Below, in pieces: positions 62,102-64,000 of a DNA stretch of 64,000 bases (within the stretch, counting starts at the first letter, position 1; the number at the start of each line of letters is the position of its first letter). The stretch comes from Belnapia arida. Lineage in GTDB: Bacteria; Pseudomonadota; Alphaproteobacteria; Acetobacterales; Acetobacteraceae. The notes beneath the pieces are model-generated. The model saw nothing but the letters and a program-made list of their open reading frames with translations. It searched no databases and was not told the origin of the DNA. The stretch is taken from the NCBI RefSeq assembly GCF_016773205.1, contig NZ_JAETWB010000001.1, forward strand, positions 682,001-746,000. Direction: 5' to 3'. The position numbers were made by a program, and so were the translations under genes.

Positions 62102-62482
62102 TCGGATCCTGCTTGGTGGCTGGGCTGCCGGCCCGGCCTCGGATGAGGCGCTCGGACTGCCACAAGGGGCGGTCCTTCTGATGTCCCTCCTCCATCACGG
62201 CGTAGGTGCGCACCTCCGCATGCCCGGCTGGGCGAGCAGCACCTTGCCCGGTCTTGCTCGAGAGGCAATCATGTCGCGCGATCTCGTCTTCTGGAGGAAA
62301 TCGAGATGGCGGCTTGCCCGATCAGCACCAACGCCGCGGCGGTCGGAGGCGCCAGGCCGCAGCCGAGTCGCCTGCCCCGCGTGGACGAAAAGCTGATCGA
62401 TCTGCCCGCGGCTTCGTCGGGTGGGCCGCCAGCCGGCGCATCTGCCGGCTGCCATCCAGCCGGGTGACGCCATCCGATGCGG
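62102..62482. other. 381-base gap without supported gene
   Basis: Short open frames occur here on both strands, but none shows a ribosome-binding site, a family motif or a consistent codon pattern. No palindrome or repeat comparable with those elsewhere was noticed. It separates the convergent TetR and PLP-enzyme genes. Confidence 0.5.
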
Positions 62483-63784
62483 TCAATCCTTCCGCACGTC
62501 GCTGTCCAGCTGCGCCAGGGCCTGGGCCAGGTCGGCGATCAGGTCATCCACGCGCTCGATGCCGACGCTGAGGCGGATGAGGCCTTCGGTAACGCCTATG
62601 CGGGCCCGGAGCTCGGCCGGAACCCCTGAATGGGTGGTCGAGGCAGGGTGGCTGGCCAGGGATTCGGTTCCGCCCAGGCTCACCGCCAGCTTGAAGACGC
62701 GCAGCGCATTCAGCACCCGGAACGCCTCGGCTTCGCCCCCCTTGATCTCGATGCTGAAGGTCGAGCCCGGGCCGCTGCACTGGCGGTCATAGACGCGCCG
62801 CGCCGGGCCGTCCCTGTCCGGCCCGCCGAGCGCGTGCACGGCCGCAACCTTGGGATGGTCGGCGAGGAAGGCGGCGATCGCGTCCGCATTGGCGGCGGAT
62901 GCCCGCATCCGCAGCGAGAGCGTCTCCAGTGATCGTCCCAGCATCCAGCATGAGTGCGGGTCGAGCTGGGTGCCGATCGCGCCGCGCAGGAGGCGGACCG
63001 GGCGTAGCCGGGCCCTGCTGCCGATGGCCGCGCCGGCGATGAGGTCGCTGTGCCCGCCGACATATTTGGTCAGCGAGTAGACCACGATGTCCACGCCGTG
63101 CCGGAGCGGCTGCTGGAACACCGGGCCAAGCATGGTGTTGTCGCAGACCACGAGCGGCCGGTGGCCCTGGTTCGCGGCGATGCGGTCTGCCTCGGCATTG
63201 ACCAGGGCGAGGTCGACCAGGCTGTTCAGCGGATTGGACGGGGTCTCCACCAGGATGACGGTGACGCGCCCGCGTGCCTCGGCACGCCGGGCGGCCTCGC
63301 TGATGGCCTCCGCGTTCAACCCGTCGGAGAAGCCTTCCGCGGCGATGCCGAATTCGGTCAAGGTGCGGGCCAGCAATGTTTCCGTCCCGCCATAGAGGGG
63401 CTGGCTGTGCAGGACGGCATCCCCCGGCCTGGCATAGGTCAGGATCGTCGTGGCGATGGCCGCCATGCCCGACCCGAAGACGAGCGCCGCCTCGCCGTCC
63501 TCGTAGATCGCCAGGCGGTCCTCGACGATCTCGCTGTTAGGATGGTTGAAGCGGGAATAGACCAGCCCGGCCCCGCCTTCGGGCGCCTCCTTCCGGCCAG
63601 CCACGACGTCGAAGTAGTCACGCCCCTCCTCGGCCGAGCGGAAGACGAAGGTGGAGGTCAAGAAGACGGGCGGCTTGACCGCGCCCTCCGACAGGCTGGG
63701 GTCGTAGCCGTAGCCCAGCATCAGCGTCTCCGGGGCCAGACGATGGTTGCCGATGCTGGTATGGTGGCTGCGGTCCTTCGCCAT
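62483..63784 (-). CDS. Cystathionine gamma-synthase family PLP enzyme
   Basis: A 433-residue PLP-dependent trans-sulfuration enzyme (Cys/Met metabolism family). Asp215 (VVCDNTML) contacts the pyridine nitrogen and Lys240 in [12 protein letters not shown] is the Schiff-base lysine. [34 protein letters not shown] is the usual phosphate-binding and helix region, and ASHPASTTH near the C terminus is also typical. It could be cystathionine gamma-synthase, methionine gamma-lyase or a related lyase. TCCTCC complement gives GGAGGA 9 bases before the ATG at 63784, which is preferred over an upstream in-frame ATG. Confidence 0.93.
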   Translation of the reverse strand: MAKDRSHHTSIGNHRLAPETLMLGYGYDPSLSEGAVKPPVFLTSTFVFRSAEEGRDYFDVVAGRKEAPEGGAGLVYSRFNHPNSEIVEDRLAIYEDGEAALVFGSGMAAIATTILTYARPGDAVLHSQPLYGGTETLLARTLTEFGIAAEGFSDGLNAEAISEAARRAEARGRVTVILVETPSNPLNSLVDLALVNAEADRIAANQGHRPLVVCDNTMLGPVFQQPLRHGVDIVVYSLTKYVGGHSDLIAGAAIGSRARLRPVRLLRGAIGTQLDPHSCWMLGRSLETLSLRMRASAANADAIAAFLADHPKVAAVHALGGPDRDGPARRVYDRQCSGPGSTFSIEIKGGEAEAFRVLNALRVFKLAVSLGGTESLASHPASTTHSGVPAELRARIGVTEGLIRLSVGIERVDDLIADLAQALAQLDSDVRKD

Positions 63785-64000
63785 GGCGCCAAATCCTCCA
63801 ACATCGCCTGGGCTGCCGGCGGGCGGCGCCTGAGACAGTCTGCCGCATCCATCCGGCGGGATGCCAGGCTTTACGCTCGGCTGGTCCTGTGCCCGCGGCC
63901 CGGACGCGTGCTGCAGGCCCAATGTTTATCAGGAGGCCGTACTGCTCCGTACTGCTTCTCGGTGACGCGCCAGGCGCCTGCCTGCGGGGCGGCGCGCGTA

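Noticed and set aside
62206-62571. Possible small gene between TetR and the PLP enzyme
   Set aside because: No ribosome-binding site, no family resemblance and overlap with the real gene end.
1-64000. CRISPR arrays, prophage genes or integrase-flanked island
   Set aside because: No regularly spaced repeats, integrase, or phage structural genes were seen; the T6SS VgrG and PAAR proteins are phage-like by fold but belong to the secretion operon.

Overview
The window is GC-rich, densely packed alphaproteobacterial chromosome. The mix points to an Acetobacteraceae (Roseomonas-like) soil or environmental bacterium: orphan tripartite-tricarboxylate (Bug-type) solute receptors in five places, CoA-ester metabolism, a type VI secretion operon, and a PheT with an extra internal segment. 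That placement is inferred from gene content and base composition; no rRNA or other phylogenetic marker was tested. No tRNA, rRNA, CRISPR array, prophage or intact insertion sequence was found.

Layout. 1-2.9 kb: end of transketolase, then gap and pgk (central carbon metabolism). 3.0-5.7 kb: small or hypothetical proteins, a NUDIX hydrolase and a creatininase-family amidohydrolase. 5.7-10.7 kb (minus strand): ftsY, mtaB, dapF and a HerA/DUF853-type ATPase. 10.7-17 kb (plus strand): rpmI-rplT, pheS-pheT and lepA, with recognisable promoters and an intrinsic terminator. 17-21.9 kb: a Bug receptor, a LysR/MFS divergent pair, a CoA-ester lyase and a GntR regulator. 21.9-33.7 kb: a nine-gene minus-strand type VI secretion operon (vgrG, unknown, PAAR, FHA/TagH, tssK, tssL-OmpA, tssM, tagF, PP2C). 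It carries membrane-complex, tip and phospho-regulation genes but no sheath, Hcp, baseplate-wedge, ClpV or kinase gene.

33.9-39.7 kb: an RraA-like protein, a small secreted protein, a GAF-GGDEF cyclase, a thioesterase, two tandem Bug receptors and a LysR gene. 39.8-46.9 kb: an accessory stretch of small oxidoreductases, hydrolases and SnoaL-like proteins with LysR regulators, ending in a DUF305 plus beta-propeller exported pair. 47-53.4 kb: DUF4112, RidA, a PEP-mutase-family enzyme, a class III CoA-transferase, a Tat-type carboxylesterase and another Bug receptor.

53.5-62.1 kb: a divergent catabolic locus. An orphan ABC solute receptor faces a six-gene operon: Bug receptor, enoyl-CoA hydratase, two acyl-CoA dehydrogenases, ADP-forming acyl-CoA synthetase and TetR. 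Two perfect palindromes lie in the shared promoter region and are the likely operators of that TetR protein. The set reads as capture, CoA activation, dehydrogenation and hydration of an unidentified carboxylic acid. 62.5-63.8 kb: a cystathionine-gamma-synthase-family PLP enzyme. GC-rich interspersed repeats sit at 5.08-5.19 and 21.87-21.94 kb.
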